Shown: positions 5,733-5,785 of the stretch, piece by piece
Numbering within the stretch: position 1 is the first letter of the stretch
How the letters are laid out: every line of letters starts with the position of its first letter
Assembly (NCBI GenBank): GCA_009926705.1
Contig: RFOJ01000066.1
Span: 1 to 5,785, forward strand
Length of the DNA stretch: 5,785 nucleotides
Reading direction: 5' to 3'
Source of the DNA: Acidimicrobiia bacterium
GTDB lineage: Bacteria > Actinomycetota > Acidimicrobiia > Acidimicrobiales > Ilumatobacteraceae
Made by a program: the position numbers and the translations under genes
Notes under the pieces: generated by a model
The model's database searches: none
What the model saw: only the letters and a program-made list of their open reading frames with translations
Told to the model about the DNA's origin: nothing

Positions 5733-5785
5733 ATGGGACGCACGATCCGTGCAGCGCTGTTGCAGACCGATTGGGCCGGCAGCAA
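5733..5785 (+). CDS. Probable carbon-nitrogen hydrolase (nitrilase superfamily), N-terminal fragment
   Basis: Only 17 complete codons are present, reading MGRTIRAALLQTDWAGS, before the window ends. A start of the form M-x-R-x-IRAAL-x-Q is typical, from memory, of beta-ureidopropionase / N-carbamoyl-amidohydrolase-type nitrilase-superfamily proteins in Actinobacteria. In those the AAL-x-Q segment is the first beta strand of the alpha-beta-beta-alpha sandwich. The catalytic Glu-Lys-Cys residues would lie beyond the right edge, so neither activity nor subfamily can be checked. Such enzymes hydrolyse N-carbamoyl amino acids or amides, for example in pyrimidine or hydantoin breakdown. The gene is divergent from the arylsulfatase. 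The start is well supported by GGAGG 7 nt upstream; the product call is tentative because of the short length. Confidence 0.6.
   Translation, partial: MGRTIRAALLQTDWAGS

Overview
This window is a compact, GC-rich (about 60% by eye) bacterial chromosomal segment, most likely from an actinobacterium. The clues are the mycobacterial-style large arylsulfatase, the weak or absent Shine-Dalgarno sequences before most genes, and the first residues of a nitrilase-superfamily gene of a kind I associate with Actinobacteria. A marine or freshwater Acidimicrobiia lineage would fit, but that is inference. I see no tRNA, rRNA, CRISPR array, insertion sequence or phage gene.

Layout, left to right. (1) The 5' half of a Gfo/Idh/MocA-family NAD(P)-dependent oxidoreductase on the minus strand, resembling dimeric dihydrodiol dehydrogenase / NADP D-xylose dehydrogenase. 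It runs off the left edge. (2) Head-to-head with it, a plus-strand ChrA-type chromate transporter with two CHR domains. (3) Converging on chrA with a 4-bp overlap of the stop codons, a minus-strand sulfatase-superfamily hydrolase that looks like a phosphonate monoester hydrolase (PMH) rather than a classical arylsulfatase. (4) A gap of 87 bp containing an imperfect 33-bp tandem repeat. (5) Upstream on the same strand, a 759-residue arylsulfatase with a canonical CSPTR formylglycine motif and an extra C-terminal beta-rich domain. (6) A 131-bp divergent intergenic region. (7) The first codons of a plus-strand gene that looks like a carbon-nitrogen hydrolase (nitrilase / beta-ureidopropionase type), with a good Shine-Dalgarno, cut by the right edge.

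The two sulfatase-fold enzymes are probably co-transcribed, the large arylsulfatase first. Neither has a visible export signal, so both probably act in the cytoplasm, and both need a formylglycine-generating enzyme that is not in this window. A transporter for chromate, a structural analogue of sulfate, next to two enzymes that release sulfate or phosphonate-type oxyanions makes an oxyanion or xenobiotic-ester theme plausible, but not proven. The most notable points are the PMH-like active site with an apparent Thr-to-Asp change, and the tandem repeat whose differences fall mainly at the third position of one reading frame.
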